Source of the DNA: NZ13-RE01 sp964612975
GTDB taxonomy: Bacteria > Dictyoglomota > Dictyoglomia > Dictyoglomales > Dictyoglomaceae
DNA length: 64,000 bases
NCBI GenBank assembly: GCA_964612975.1
Contig: CAZTGC010000004.1
Location: 1-64,000 of the forward strand
Direction of reading: 5' to 3'
Shown here piece by piece: positions 27,361 to 36,222 of this stretch. The notes under the pieces were generated by a model. It saw only the letters and a list, made by a program, of their open reading frames with translations, did no database searches and was not told where the DNA came from. A program made the position numbers and the translations under genes. The stretch's first letter is position 1; each line of letters starts with the position of its first letter.

Positions 27361-27421
27361 TTTAGGTACTAAGGATTTAGTGTATGGTCCCAAACCCTTA
27401 AAAATTTTAGGAGGTGAAGGA

Positions 27422-29275
27422 ATGAAAGGTTTCAAGAGTAAATTTTTAGTGCTCCTCATAATTTCCTTTGTTCTCCTTTCCCTTCTCCTTCCTGTAAGCT
27501 CCACAGCACAAGTAGCAGTTCCCCGTGATGAAACAGTATATTGTATAGGAGGAATTTGGGGGCCACCAACCACTTGGAACCCATATGCACCAAGTGTTAC
27601 CTGGGGAACAGATCCCTTCCTTTTTGTCCCCCTTTTCTATTACAGCAACGCAAAGGACGTATGGCTTCCTGCAATTGGAGAAGGATATAGAGTAATAAAT
27701 AAGACAACTCTTCAGGTTAAAATTAGACCTCAAGCAAAATGGAGCGATGGAAAACCAATTACTGCTCATGATGTAGTATACACCTTTGAGTTAACAAAGA
27801 AAGTAGGAACAGGACCTGGAGCAGGATGGGATGCATATGTTGCCAGCGTTAGAGCAGTAGATGATAGAACTGTAGAATTCAAAGTAAAAACTCCAAATCC
27901 AAACTACTTCTCCTTCATGGGATATGCCCTTGGAACAAGAGTTGTGCCTAAGCATGTATATGAAGAATTGGAAAAGAAGGGTGTAGATGCAGTAAGAGAG
28001 TTTACCCATTCCGATCCTGCAAAACAAGTGGTATCAGGACCTTATAAATTATTCTTTACAGATCCCAACACCGTAATATATGGAAGAATAGATGATTGGT
28101 GGGGCAAGGATATATTTGGACTTCCAAAACCCAAATATATTTCTCATATTGTATACAAAGATAATCCCAGTGCAAACCTTGCCTTTGAAAAAGGAGATGC
28201 AGATTGGGCAAGTACCTTTATTCCTGCAGTATATGAACTTTGGGAAAAGAAGGGATTACCAGTAAGAACATGGTTCAAGTCTAAACCATATTACATGCCA
28301 GATGGTGTAGTCTTCTTATATATAAGCTATTTTAAGAAGGAATTAGCAGATCCCGCCTTAAGAAAGGCAATAGCTTATGCAATACCTTATGCGGATATGT
28401 TAGAAAAGGCATATTTTGGGTACAGTCCACAAGCCCATCCATCCTTTGTAATAGACGCATTTGAAGTTTATAAGCAATGGATAGATTACGGCTACTCAAA
28501 ATACCTATGGGGAACCACGGATGGAAAGGTTCCAACAGATTTGAAGAAAGCAAATGATATATTAGATAAAGCAGGTTATAGGAAAGGTCCAGATGGAATT
28601 AGAAGAACTCCTGATGGAAAGAGATTAGGCCCTTACACTATAGAGGTACCCTATGGATGGACCGACTGGATGATGATGTGCGAAATGATAGCAGAGAATC
28701 TAAGAAAGATTGGAATAGATATAAAGACAGAATTCCCAGACTTTACAGTATGGGCAGACAGAATGACCACTGGAAGATTTGACTTCATCATCTCTTGGGA
28801 TGCAGGTCCAGGATACGACCATCCATGGAATACTTACAGATTCGTAACAGATATTAGATTAACACTACCCTTTGGACAGAGCTCCTGGTCTGGAAACTGG
28901 ACAAGATATGACAACCCAGAAGCTATAAAATTGTTGGATGAAATTCCTGCAACATTAGATGTCGCAAGAAGAAAGGCATTGATATCTAAACTCCAGAGGA
29001 TTGTACAAAGAGACCTACCAGGAATTCCACTGTTCTATGGAGCCCACTGGTATGCATATGGCGAAACAAGATGGGTAGGATGGCCAAGGGAAGAAAATGC
29101 ATGGTGGTATCCTGCTGCTAACTGGTCTGCCAATTCTCTACCCGTTCTCTTTGGAATAGCAAGGAAGGGCGAAACACCAAGAATTCCAGCATGGCTTACA
29201 ACAGTAGATAAGGGTGGAATATTAATTCCCACCCCTCTTATTTGGAACGATCTAATGAAAGCAAAAGCTAAGTAA
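27422..29275 (+). CDS. ABC importer substrate-binding protein, family 5 (second Opp-type system)
   Basis: 617 aa SBP_bac_5 protein. Signal peptide residues 1-30 with predicted cleavage STA|Q and no lipobox. The WSDGKPITAHDVVYTFE segment is near residue 110. Start ATG 27422 follows GGAGGTGAAGGA; a GTG further upstream (27380) is in the leader. Distantly related to the binding protein at 2412, suggesting separate substrates. A high content of Trp and Tyr in the mature protein is typical of sugar-binding members, but peptides cannot be excluded. Four transport genes follow in the same direction. Confidence 0.91.
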   Translation: MKGFKSKFLVLLIISFVLLSLLLPVSSTAQVAVPRDETVYCIGGIWGPPTTWNPYAPSVTWGTDPFLFVPLFYYSNAKDVWLPAIGEGYRVINKTTLQVKIRPQAKWSDGKPITAHDVVYTFELTKKVGTGPGAGWDAYVASVRAVDDRTVEFKVKTPNPNYFSFMGYALGTRVVPKHVYEELEKKGVDAVREFTHSDPAKQVVSGPYKLFFTDPNTVIYGRIDDWWGKDIFGLPKPKYISHIVYKDNPSANLAFEKGDADWASTFIPAVYELWEKKGLPVRTWFKSKPYYMPDGVVFLYISYFKKELADPALRKAIAYAIPYADMLEKAYFGYSPQAHPSFVIDAFEVYKQWIDYGYSKYLWGTTDGKVPTDLKKANDILDKAGYRKGPDGIRRTPDGKRLGPYTIEVPYGWTDWMMMCEMIAENLRKIGIDIKTEFPDFTVWADRMTTGRFDFIISWDAGPGYDHPWNTYRFVTDIRLTLPFGQSSWSGNWTRYDNPEAIKLLDEIPATLDVARRKALISKLQRIVQRDLPGIPLFYGAHWYAYGETRWVGWPREENAWWYPAANWSANSLPVLFGIARKGETPRIPAWLTTVDKGGILIPTPLIWNDLMKAKAK

Positions 29276-29303
29276 AAAATACTAAGAATTAGGAGGAAAT
29301 AAA

Positions 29304-30332
29304 ATGAAGGACCATACACTAAATCCTTTTATAAAATACTTAGGAAGACGATTTTTCTTTCTACTTCTTACCTATTTTATCGCACTAACCATTGTCTTCA
29401 TCTTACCAAGAGCAATTCCTGGAAATCCCTTAGCTTCAATTTTAGGTAGAATATTTCAAACGGGACAAGCAAATCCTGAACTATTAAGAAGTGTAGAAAG
29501 AACATTAATGGAAGAATTTGGCTTAGGGAAACCTTGGTTTGTTCAATATGTGGAATTTATAAGCAAGGCATTGAGGGGAGATTTAGGAACCTCTATCTCA
29601 TCTTATCCTAAGAAGACCCTTGATCTAATTATTCCTGTTATTCCTTGGACTTTGATTCTACTTATTCCTTCTATTCTTATTGCTTGGATCATTGGAAATA
29701 CTCTAGGAGCCTTTGCAGGATACAGAAGAGGGTCTTTGGTGGACAAAGTCGCTCTAAACACATCTCTAATTATAGGCCAAATTCCCTACTACTGGTTAGG
29801 AATGCTCCTTATCTTCTTTCTTTCTGTCAAACTCAAGATTTTTCCTGGACAGGGTGGATATACCCAAGGAACAATTCCTAACCTAAGTTTTAGTTTCCTT
29901 CTCGATGTTCTTTCTCATTATCTTCTTCCCTCCTTATCTATTATTATTTCTGCCCTTGGTGGATGGGCAATTGGAACAAGAATGTTAGTGGTAAATGAAC
30001 TAGATTCTGATTATGTTAGTTTCAGTGAACATTTAGGAGTAAAAAGTAAAACAATCTTTGGATATGTATTTAGAAATTCATTACTTCCTCAGGTGACTGG
30101 TCTTGCTCTAAGTCTTGGGGGTGCCCTGGGTGGTGCTTTAATAACCGAGATTATATTTAACTATCCCGGAACAGGATACTTATTATTTAGGGCATTAAGC
30201 ACCTTAGATTATCCTTTAATTCAAGGTATATTTGTCATCCTTATAGCTTCAATTTATCTTGCAAACTTTTTTGTAGATTTTGTATATGCTATAATAGATC
30301 CAAGAATTAGATTAGGACAAGGAGAGAGTTAA
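29304..30332 (+). CDS. Opp/Dpp-type ABC permease, DppB-like (second system)
   Basis: 342 aa. N-terminal helix (about 16-36), periplasmic domain, five further helices; coupling loop in YVSFSEHLGVKSKTIFGYVF (about residues 233-252). Ends with the family motif YAIIDPRIRLG. ATG with TTAGGAGG upstream and only 28 bases after the binding-protein gene. Unlike the first system there is no hairpin in this gap. The partner permease starts one base after its stop. Confidence 0.92.
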   Translation: MKDHTLNPFIKYLGRRFFFLLLTYFIALTIVFILPRAIPGNPLASILGRIFQTGQANPELLRSVERTLMEEFGLGKPWFVQYVEFISKALRGDLGTSISSYPKKTLDLIIPVIPWTLILLIPSILIAWIIGNTLGAFAGYRRGSLVDKVALNTSLIIGQIPYYWLGMLLIFFLSVKLKIFPGQGGYTQGTIPNLSFSFLLDVLSHYLLPSLSIIISALGGWAIGTRMLVVNELDSDYVSFSEHLGVKSKTIFGYVFRNSLLPQVTGLALSLGGALGGALITEIIFNYPGTGYLLFRALSTLDYPLIQGIFVILIASIYLANFFVDFVYAIIDPRIRLGQGES

Positions 30333-30333
30333 A

Positions 30334-31176
30334 ATGTTTGGAACTATTTTTAAACCCTTATTTAGAAACAAAAAATTCATTGGTGCCTTTTCTGTTTTTA
30401 TTATTATTGTGTTAATGGGAATTTTGGGTCCTATTCTTTACCCAAAAGATCCCACATCCTTTGCTGGTAAGATGGAATCTCCCCCATCTAAGGAATTTCC
30501 CTTAGGAACAGATACCTATGGTGGGGATTTATTAGCAAAACTTTTAAACGGCATTAGAACTTCCCTTTATATTGGCTTTCTCACCTCAGTAATTTCAATG
30601 GTAATCGGACTTCTTATTGGCTCTATTTCTGCTGTAAAAGGTGGAGTTGTGGATGATATTCTTATGTCCTTTACAAATATAGTATTAACTATTCCTAATA
30701 TTCTCTTGGCAATTTTAGTAGCAACATACCTAAAAGTAAGAAGTGCAGAAGTTGTTGCAATTCTTTTAGGAGTTCTTGGATGGCCTTGGTTTGCACGTGC
30801 TATAAGAGCTCAACTTCTCTCTCTTATCAATAGAGAATATGTATATTTATCAAGACTTGCTGGATATACTGATTTACAATTAGCCTTTGAAGATCTAATT
30901 CCAGGAATTGCTACCTATGCCCTTATGGCATTTATTCTCTTTATAAATGGAGGAATATTGGGAGAGGCAGGATTAAGCTTAATTGGCTTAGGTCCCACAA
31001 AGGGGGTCTCCTTGGGAATAATCCTTCAATGGGCAGTCTTAATGGAAGCAGTAAGAAGAGGCCTATGGTGGTGGTTTATTCCTCCAGGATTAATAATTGT
31101 AGCTTTAACTTCCTCCCTCCTTATTGTTACTACCACAATGGATGAAGTATTTAATCCAAGGTTAAGGGAGAGGTGA
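30334..31176 (+). CDS. Opp/Dpp-type ABC permease, DppC-like (second system)
   Basis: 280 aa, six predicted helices. Family segment FPLGTDTYGGDLLAKLLNGIRTS (about 49-71) and coupling loop EYVYLSRLAGYTDLQLAFEDLIPG (about 169-192). ATG is one base behind the previous stop and uses GGAGAG in the end of that gene. Forms the channel with the DppB-like subunit. Confidence 0.92.
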   Translation: MFGTIFKPLFRNKKFIGAFSVFIIIVLMGILGPILYPKDPTSFAGKMESPPSKEFPLGTDTYGGDLLAKLLNGIRTSLYIGFLTSVISMVIGLLIGSISAVKGGVVDDILMSFTNIVLTIPNILLAILVATYLKVRSAEVVAILLGVLGWPWFARAIRAQLLSLINREYVYLSRLAGYTDLQLAFEDLIPGIATYALMAFILFINGGILGEAGLSLIGLGPTKGVSLGIILQWAVLMEAVRRGLWWWFIPPGLIIVALTSSLLIVTTTMDEVFNPRLRER

Positions 31177-31180
31177 AAAA

Positions 31181-32167
31181 ATGGGAGAAACAATCTTAGA
31201 ATTAAAAGATGCTAAGGCTTATTATGTTATAGAAAAAAACTTTGTAAGAGCAGTAGATGGTGTATCATTGGAAATAAAAGATGAAATAATAGGTATAGTA
31301 GGAGAAAGTGGTTCTGGAAAATCCACATTATCCAATGTAATACTTATGAGTATAAAAAGACCTTTAACTTTTATGGGAGGGATTGTAAAGCTTTATACTA
31401 ATGGGAATGAACTGGAATTAACTAATATAAATAGAGAAGAACTTCAAAAAAAGATTTGGGGAAGGGAAACATCTATTATTCCTCAATCAGCAATGAATGC
31501 ACTAATGCCCACAAAGAGAATTAGGAGCTATATATTAGATGTAATGAAATCCCATTTTGAAGAGACAGATGAAAAAGAAGTAATTGAAAGAGCTATGAAT
31601 AGATTTGAAGAAATTGGAATATCAAGGGAGTATATTAATAGATATCCCTTTGAGCTTTCTGGAGGAATGAAACAGAGGGCTGTAATTGCTGTAGCAACCC
31701 TTCTTAACCCAAGACTCCTTATTGCAGATGAGCCCACATCTGCATTGGATGTGGCAACTCAAAAGATGGTCTTAAAAACTATCAAAGAATTAAAGGATAA
31801 AAGGATAGTAAAAAGTATCGTTTTTATAACCCATGATATAGCTACTGTAAGACAAATTGCAGATAGAATGGTGGTTATGTATGCAGGAAAAATTATAGAG
31901 GAAGGAACAATAGATGAAATAATAAGTGAACCTCTACATCCCTATACAAAGGGATTACTTTTCTCTGTGGTAACCCCAGAACCAGAAGTAAAAAGGAGAG
32001 GGATAACTTACATACCGGGAACACCTCCAGATTTAATAAATCCTCCATCAGGTTGTAGATTTCATCCCCGATGTCCCAATAAGATGGAAATATGTGATAA
32101 AGAGGAACCCTTACTCAAAAATATAAACCAGAGAAGGGTTGCATGCTTCTTATACGAGAAGAGGTGA
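31181..32167 (+). CDS. Opp/Dpp-type ABC transporter ATPase, DppD-like (second system)
   Basis: 328 aa. Walker A GESGSGKST, signature LSGGMKQR, Walker B LLIADEPTSALD, and the oligopeptide-type C-terminal cysteine segment GCRFHPRCPNKMEICD. AGAGGTG lies before ATG. The next ATPase gene begins 4 bases after the stop. Likely heterodimer with it. Confidence 0.94.
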   Translation: MGETILELKDAKAYYVIEKNFVRAVDGVSLEIKDEIIGIVGESGSGKSTLSNVILMSIKRPLTFMGGIVKLYTNGNELELTNINREELQKKIWGRETSIIPQSAMNALMPTKRIRSYILDVMKSHFEETDEKEVIERAMNRFEEIGISREYINRYPFELSGGMKQRAVIAVATLLNPRLLIADEPTSALDVATQKMVLKTIKELKDKRIVKSIVFITHDIATVRQIADRMVVMYAGKIIEEGTIDEIISEPLHPYTKGLLFSVVTPEPEVKRRGITYIPGTPPDLINPPSGCRFHPRCPNKMEICDKEEPLLKNINQRRVACFLYEKR

Positions 32168-32171
32168 GAAA

Positions 32172-32990
32172 ATGGCAATATTAGAAGTGAGAAACTTAAA
32201 TAAAATATATGAAATAGGACTTCTTAGAAAGAAATATATCCATGCGGTAAAGAATGTATCCTTTAGTATGAATGAAGGAGAGATAGTTTCCTTAGTTGGA
32301 GAAAGTGGGTCTGGAAAAACTACCACCGCAAAGATTATATTAGGTTTATTGAAACCAACATCAGGAGAAATTTTATTTGAAGGAAAGAATCTTCAGGAAT
32401 ATTTTACAAATATAGATACCATAAGGGAATTAAGAAGAAAGATTCATGCAGTTTTTCAGGATCCCTTTGCAAGCTATAATCCCTTTTATCCCATAAATAG
32501 AGTTCTTTATCAAGCCATAAGACTAATTGGATTTGATCCTGCAAGTCCTGAGGCAAAGGAGTTAATAGAAGAAGCACTGAGAAATGTGGGATTGGATCCA
32601 AAATCTATTCTTGGAAAATATCCCCATCAGCTATCTGGTGGAGAGAAACAAAGGATAATGATAGCAAGATGTTGGTTACTAATGCCTAAATTAATAATAG
32701 CAGATGAACCTGTATCCATGATTGACGCATCAACCCGTGGAGGTGTAATAAAACTCTTCGAGAAACTAAGGAAGGTCCAAAATACTTCTATCCTTTTTAT
32801 TACCCATGATATGGGATTGGCATATTATATTTCTGATAAAATCATAATTATGTACTTAGGAGAAATAGTTGAGGAAGGAACATCCGAAGAAATTATTGCA
32901 AGTCCAAAACATGATTATACAAAGAGACTAATTGAAAGTATTCCTACATTGTATAAAAAATGGGAGGATTTGGAAAAAATTAAAGTTTAA
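32172..32990 (+). CDS. Opp/Dpp-type ABC transporter ATPase, DppF-like (second system)
   Basis: 272 aa. Walker A GESGSGKTT, signature LSGGEKQR, Walker B LIIADEPVSMID. It stops soon after the core (ending ...YKKWEDLEKIKV) and lacks the C-terminal cysteine segment found in its three relatives in this window, so it is a short form. ATG 32172 has GAGGTG upstream; an in-frame ATG at 32139 lies inside the previous gene. Last gene of the operon, followed at once by a terminator. Confidence 0.92.
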   Translation: MAILEVRNLNKIYEIGLLRKKYIHAVKNVSFSMNEGEIVSLVGESGSGKTTTAKIILGLLKPTSGEILFEGKNLQEYFTNIDTIRELRRKIHAVFQDPFASYNPFYPINRVLYQAIRLIGFDPASPEAKELIEEALRNVGLDPKSILGKYPHQLSGGEKQRIMIARCWLLMPKLIIADEPVSMIDASTRGGVIKLFEKLRKVQNTSILFITHDMGLAYYISDKIIIMYLGEIVEEGTSEEIIASPKHDYTKRLIESIPTLYKKWEDLEKIKV

Positions 32991-33018
32991 AAGGCTAGGT
33001 AAAATCCTAGCCTTTTTT
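32991..33018 (+). terminator. rho-independent terminator of the second Opp operon
   Basis: Stem AAGGCTAGG (32991-32999) with CCTAGCCTT (33006-33014), loop TAAAAT, followed by TTTT. Directly behind the last ATPase gene and directly before the stop of the convergent GH5 gene; nearly symmetric, so it may serve both directions. Confidence 0.9.
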
Positions 33019-34636
33019 ATTTTACCCTTATATAAGTCTCCAAGGAAATATTTTCTGGAAAGAACTCAAATATAATTTTAACATCTCCATCAATCTTTTC
33101 TACCACATGTTTTTTTATTGTAACCTGACTATCCCTTACTTCAAAATCATCCCATCCCCTTAAGTATGGTGTCCAAGAATCCCTTATGGGTTTTCCATTA
33201 TCTCCCCTCACTAATTTTATAGCACAAAGTTTTGTCCCATTAAAGGAGATAATGAAATTTACAGGGATAGAAAGGCCCTTTGGAATTAATAATGGTTTAT
33301 CTAATATTATGGGATTTTTATAGGGAATAATCTCTAAATCATAATCTGCTCCTTTATCAAAATCGAAATTAAGGAAAGAACTTTCCCCAACTTCTTTTAA
33401 AATTCTTTTAAGAAACTCCCCTTTAATTATTACCCTATCTTTTTCTAATATGTAATCTTTATTCTTTTCAAGAAGTTTTCCTTTATAGGAAATATTTATC
33501 AAATGATTCCCATTAAGTATTAGATGAACTATCTCATCTTTTATATCTTTATCCTTCCTAATAAAAAGTATTCCTGGATTTAAAAAAGAATTTCCAATTC
33601 CTTTCACTGCATTCATTATTATCTTAATCTTCATTTCATCTCTCCATATCCTTTTCCTCCTATCATAATTATCAAAACCATTATCCCAGTAAAAAGTTGC
33701 TATATTGTACTTTTTTGTAATCCTTATAAGATTATCAAAGTAAACCCATTCTGAAGGTTGATTTCCATTAAATACTCCATATTCTCCTAAAATTATGGCA
33801 TAATTCTTGAATTTTTCATATATTATCCTAAAGTCCTTCTCCATTTGAGCAATATCTTCTTTGGTCCCCCAACTCTTTCTTCCCCACCAATTAGCTACAA
33901 AATCCCATGGAGAATAGTAATGAATTCCTATTATAATATTTGGGTCCTTTGGAGGTATTAGATATTTCTCGGCCTTGTATATATCTGTGTAAAGGGGAGG
34001 AATTACTATAAGTCTTTTATCATTAAATCCTCCTGAATTCCTAATAATCTTTAAAATCCTTTCATTTACTTCATTTTGGATTGCTCCAGCTTCCCAATCC
34101 TGGAATCCTTCATATTGAGGCTCATTAATTATCTCAAAAATAAGCTTTTCAGAATAATCTTTAAACCTGTCTGCAATTTGCATCCAAAGAGTTTCAAGTT
34201 TATTCATCGTTTTTTCTTTATCTTGCTTTATCTCTTTACTTAGCCATCTCCAGGAGTCATGGTGAACGTTTATAATTACATACAGATCCCTTTCCAAAGC
34301 ATAACCTACTACTTCCTCTACCCTATTCATCCACTCCTTTTCCACTTTATTATCAGGGGTCATATGGTCTATCCAGGTTATAGGAATCCTCACTCCTTTA
34401 AAACCTGCTTTCTTTATATCCTCAAACATATATGGCTCTGTTTTTGGATTTCCCCAAGAAGTTTCATCGGGGATGGAATCTAAAGAGTTTCCAAGATTCC
34501 ATCCCGGATCCATCTCTTCCACTGCTCTATTGGGTTCTATATAATTGAAAACATATTTATATTTCTTATCCCGAGCATCCACCATATTAAAGATTAAAAT
34601 TAATAACAAAATTAGTTGAAGCTTCGAAAACCTCAT
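33017..34636 (-). CDS. secreted GH5 endo-beta-glucanase (GH5-X2-CBM46-like)
   Basis: 539 aa. Signal peptide about residues 1-21, then a GH5 TIM barrel (about 40-350) with acid/base E172 in FEIINEPQYE and nucleophile E285 in ILGEYGVF; HH in INVHHDSW. A CBM_X2/Ig-like module (about 355-440) and a C-terminal beta domain (about 450-539) follow. The order GH5-X2-C-terminal module resembles trimodular GH5_4 enzymes such as Bacillus Cel5B that cut glucan and xyloglucan. Start ATG 34636 has GGAGG six bases upstream, in which the previous gene stops; the longer frame to 34669 is rejected. Last gene of the ten-gene operon, probably exported to cut polysaccharide before uptake. Confidence 0.9.
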   Translation of the reverse strand: MRFSKLQLILLLILIFNMVDARDKKYKYVFNYIEPNRAVEEMDPGWNLGNSLDSIPDETSWGNPKTEPYMFEDIKKAGFKGVRIPITWIDHMTPDNKVEKEWMNRVEEVVGYALERDLYVIINVHHDSWRWLSKEIKQDKEKTMNKLETLWMQIADRFKDYSEKLIFEIINEPQYEGFQDWEAGAIQNEVNERILKIIRNSGGFNDKRLIVIPPLYTDIYKAEKYLIPPKDPNIIIGIHYYSPWDFVANWWGRKSWGTKEDIAQMEKDFRIIYEKFKNYAIILGEYGVFNGNQPSEWVYFDNLIRITKKYNIATFYWDNGFDNYDRRKRIWRDEMKIKIIMNAVKGIGNSFLNPGILFIRKDKDIKDEIVHLILNGNHLINISYKGKLLEKNKDYILEKDRVIIKGEFLKRILKEVGESSFLNFDFDKGADYDLEIIPYKNPIILDKPLLIPKGLSIPVNFIISFNGTKLCAIKLVRGDNGKPIRDSWTPYLRGWDDFEVRDSQVTIKKHVVEKIDGDVKIIFEFFPENISLETYIRVK

Positions 34637-34646
34637 CAAGAACCTC

Positions 34647-35222
34647 CTACTCCAGGAAGACAATGTCATCTACATAAAAGGTTAACTCCCCTTGAGGGAT
34701 TCCTGTGACTTCAACGGACATGCCCCAAATTCTCTTTAAATCTATACCCTTAAATTGGGAAAGGGGAATAGAAAACCTTGTCCAAGAAGTAGGAATCCCA
34801 GCTGAAATTGTTACTTTATCGGAATATTTTTCCTTTTCTTCGGAAACTTTTGGAGCTTCAGCTAAAGTGAGCAAAAGGGTAACATTATTCTCAGATTCTG
34901 CTTTAATCCACAATTCTAATTTATTGAAATTCGATAAATCAAAGATCTTATCTTTATCACTCCATTTAGCCCAATTTAATCCCATACCAGCCCACCAGCT
35001 ATTCCATTTAAAATATACTTTAATACTCTTTTCTCCAAAATGGGCAATATTTTTTATTTCCTCTGCCTTGCAACCTTCGGGAGCAACCCAGAATCCAATA
35101 GAGGAAAGATTTGTTTCTTCCTTTTCTCCATCATATATTAACAATTTTCCAGAGGAAACTTGACCCCAAAGGATACTTATAAGAAGAGTTGTTAGGAAAA
35201 CCAAGATACTTAATTTTTTCAT
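34647..35222 (-). CDS. secreted carbohydrate-binding-like beta-sandwich protein
   Basis: 191 aa. Signal peptide with likely cleavage at LWG|Q (about residue 20), then one jelly-roll domain. Strands such as KLELWIKAES..VTLLLTLAEA, WTRFSIPLSQFKGIDLKRI and GELTFYVDDIVF resemble CBM11/CIA30-type carbohydrate-binding modules, with exposed Trp residues (WNSWWAGMGLNWAKW). No catalytic domain. Located between the permeases and the GH5 gene, with which it is contiguous, so it may present polysaccharide to the enzyme or to a binding protein. Family assignment is by pattern only. Confidence 0.72.
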   Translation of the reverse strand: MKKLSILVFLTTLLISILWGQVSSGKLLIYDGEKEETNLSSIGFWVAPEGCKAEEIKNIAHFGEKSIKVYFKWNSWWAGMGLNWAKWSDKDKIFDLSNFNKLELWIKAESENNVTLLLTLAEAPKVSEEKEKYSDKVTISAGIPTSWTRFSIPLSQFKGIDLKRIWGMSVEVTGIPQGELTFYVDDIVFLE

Positions 35223-35252
35223 AGAAAAATATATCCTCCCTTTTAAAAATTT

Positions 35253-36212
35253 TTATCCAACAATACCTGTTCTTTCCACACTCTCTACAAAAAGCCTTTG
35301 AGTAAAAAGGTAAAGAATTAGCATGGGAAGAATAACTAAAACTGCTCCAGCATATTGAGGGGGAAGAATAAGAAGAGGATCCCAAATTTGAGTTTCTCCA
35401 GTAATAATTGCCTTAAGATTTGCAAGATTCATGGACAGGGTATATTTGTTAAAATCACCTATATAAACCGATGGACCAAAGGCATCATTCCAGTGCCAAA
35501 CCAAAGAAAAAAGAAAAACAGTAGTGATTGCAGGAATAGAATTGGGAATGAAAATTCTAAAATAGGTTTGGAAGGGAGAACAACCATCTATATATGCTGC
35601 TTCTTCAAGTTCCTTTGATATTCCTCTAAAAAATTGCCTAAATATATATATAAATAGACCACTTCTTAATCCTCCTCCAAGAATCGTAGGCAATATAATG
35701 GGATAATAAGTGTTTAATAGATTGAGAGGCTCTCCCCTAAGGAGTTTAATCAAACCTAAAATATCAAAACTTTGATAAAAGGCATAAAGAGGAATCAGGA
35801 TCACTTGGGGAGGAACCATAAGGGTAAAAATTATCAATGCAAAAATAATTTCTCGTTCTTTAAACTTAAACCTTGCCAAACCATATCCAATCATGGAACA
35901 ACTTATTACATGAAAAATTGCAGGTAATACTGCGGTAAGAATACTATTCTTAAAAGAGTTAAGAAAAGATAAAGATTTAAAAGAAAGGTGAAAGTTATCA
36001 AGGGTTATATGCTTAGGAATCCAAACTACTGTAGGATCTATAAGGTCCTCTTTACTCTTTAACGCAGTGCTCAGCATGAAAAGTACAGGCCTCAAAAGAA
36101 TATAGATAAGTCCCAAGAAGAGAAGAATTCTTAGGGTTATTCCTATAAATTTTACAAATTCATGTTTTATTATAAAAATCAGTTCTTCCTTTTCATATCC
36201 TAAAAATTTCAT
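35253..36212 (-). CDS. sugar ABC permease, MalG-like (pair 2 of the polysaccharide operon)
   Basis: 319 aa. Six helices, with the EAA coupling loop in EAAYIDGCSPFQTYFRIFIP (about residues 205-225). N-terminal extension of about 25 residues before the first helix. Start ATG 36212 is chosen because AGGAGG sits just upstream; the GTG at 36230 overlaps the preceding gene. CUT1-type channel subunit paired with the gene at 36223-37137. No ATPase is encoded in the operon. Confidence 0.9.
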   Translation of the reverse strand: MKFLGYEKEELIFIIKHEFVKFIGITLRILLFLGLIYILLRPVLFMLSTALKSKEDLIDPTVVWIPKHITLDNFHLSFKSLSFLNSFKNSILTAVLPAIFHVISCSMIGYGLARFKFKEREIIFALIIFTLMVPPQVILIPLYAFYQSFDILGLIKLLRGEPLNLLNTYYPIILPTILGGGLRSGLFIYIFRQFFRGISKELEEAAYIDGCSPFQTYFRIFIPNSIPAITTVFLFSLVWHWNDAFGPSVYIGDFNKYTLSMNLANLKAIITGETQIWDPLLILPPQYAGAVLVILPMLILYLFTQRLFVESVERTGIVG

Positions 36213-36222
36213 TCCTCTCCTC

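Noticed and set aside
34705..35163. 152-codon plus-strand open frame
   Set aside because: Antisense to the carbohydrate-binding-like protein with signal peptide; no ribosome site.
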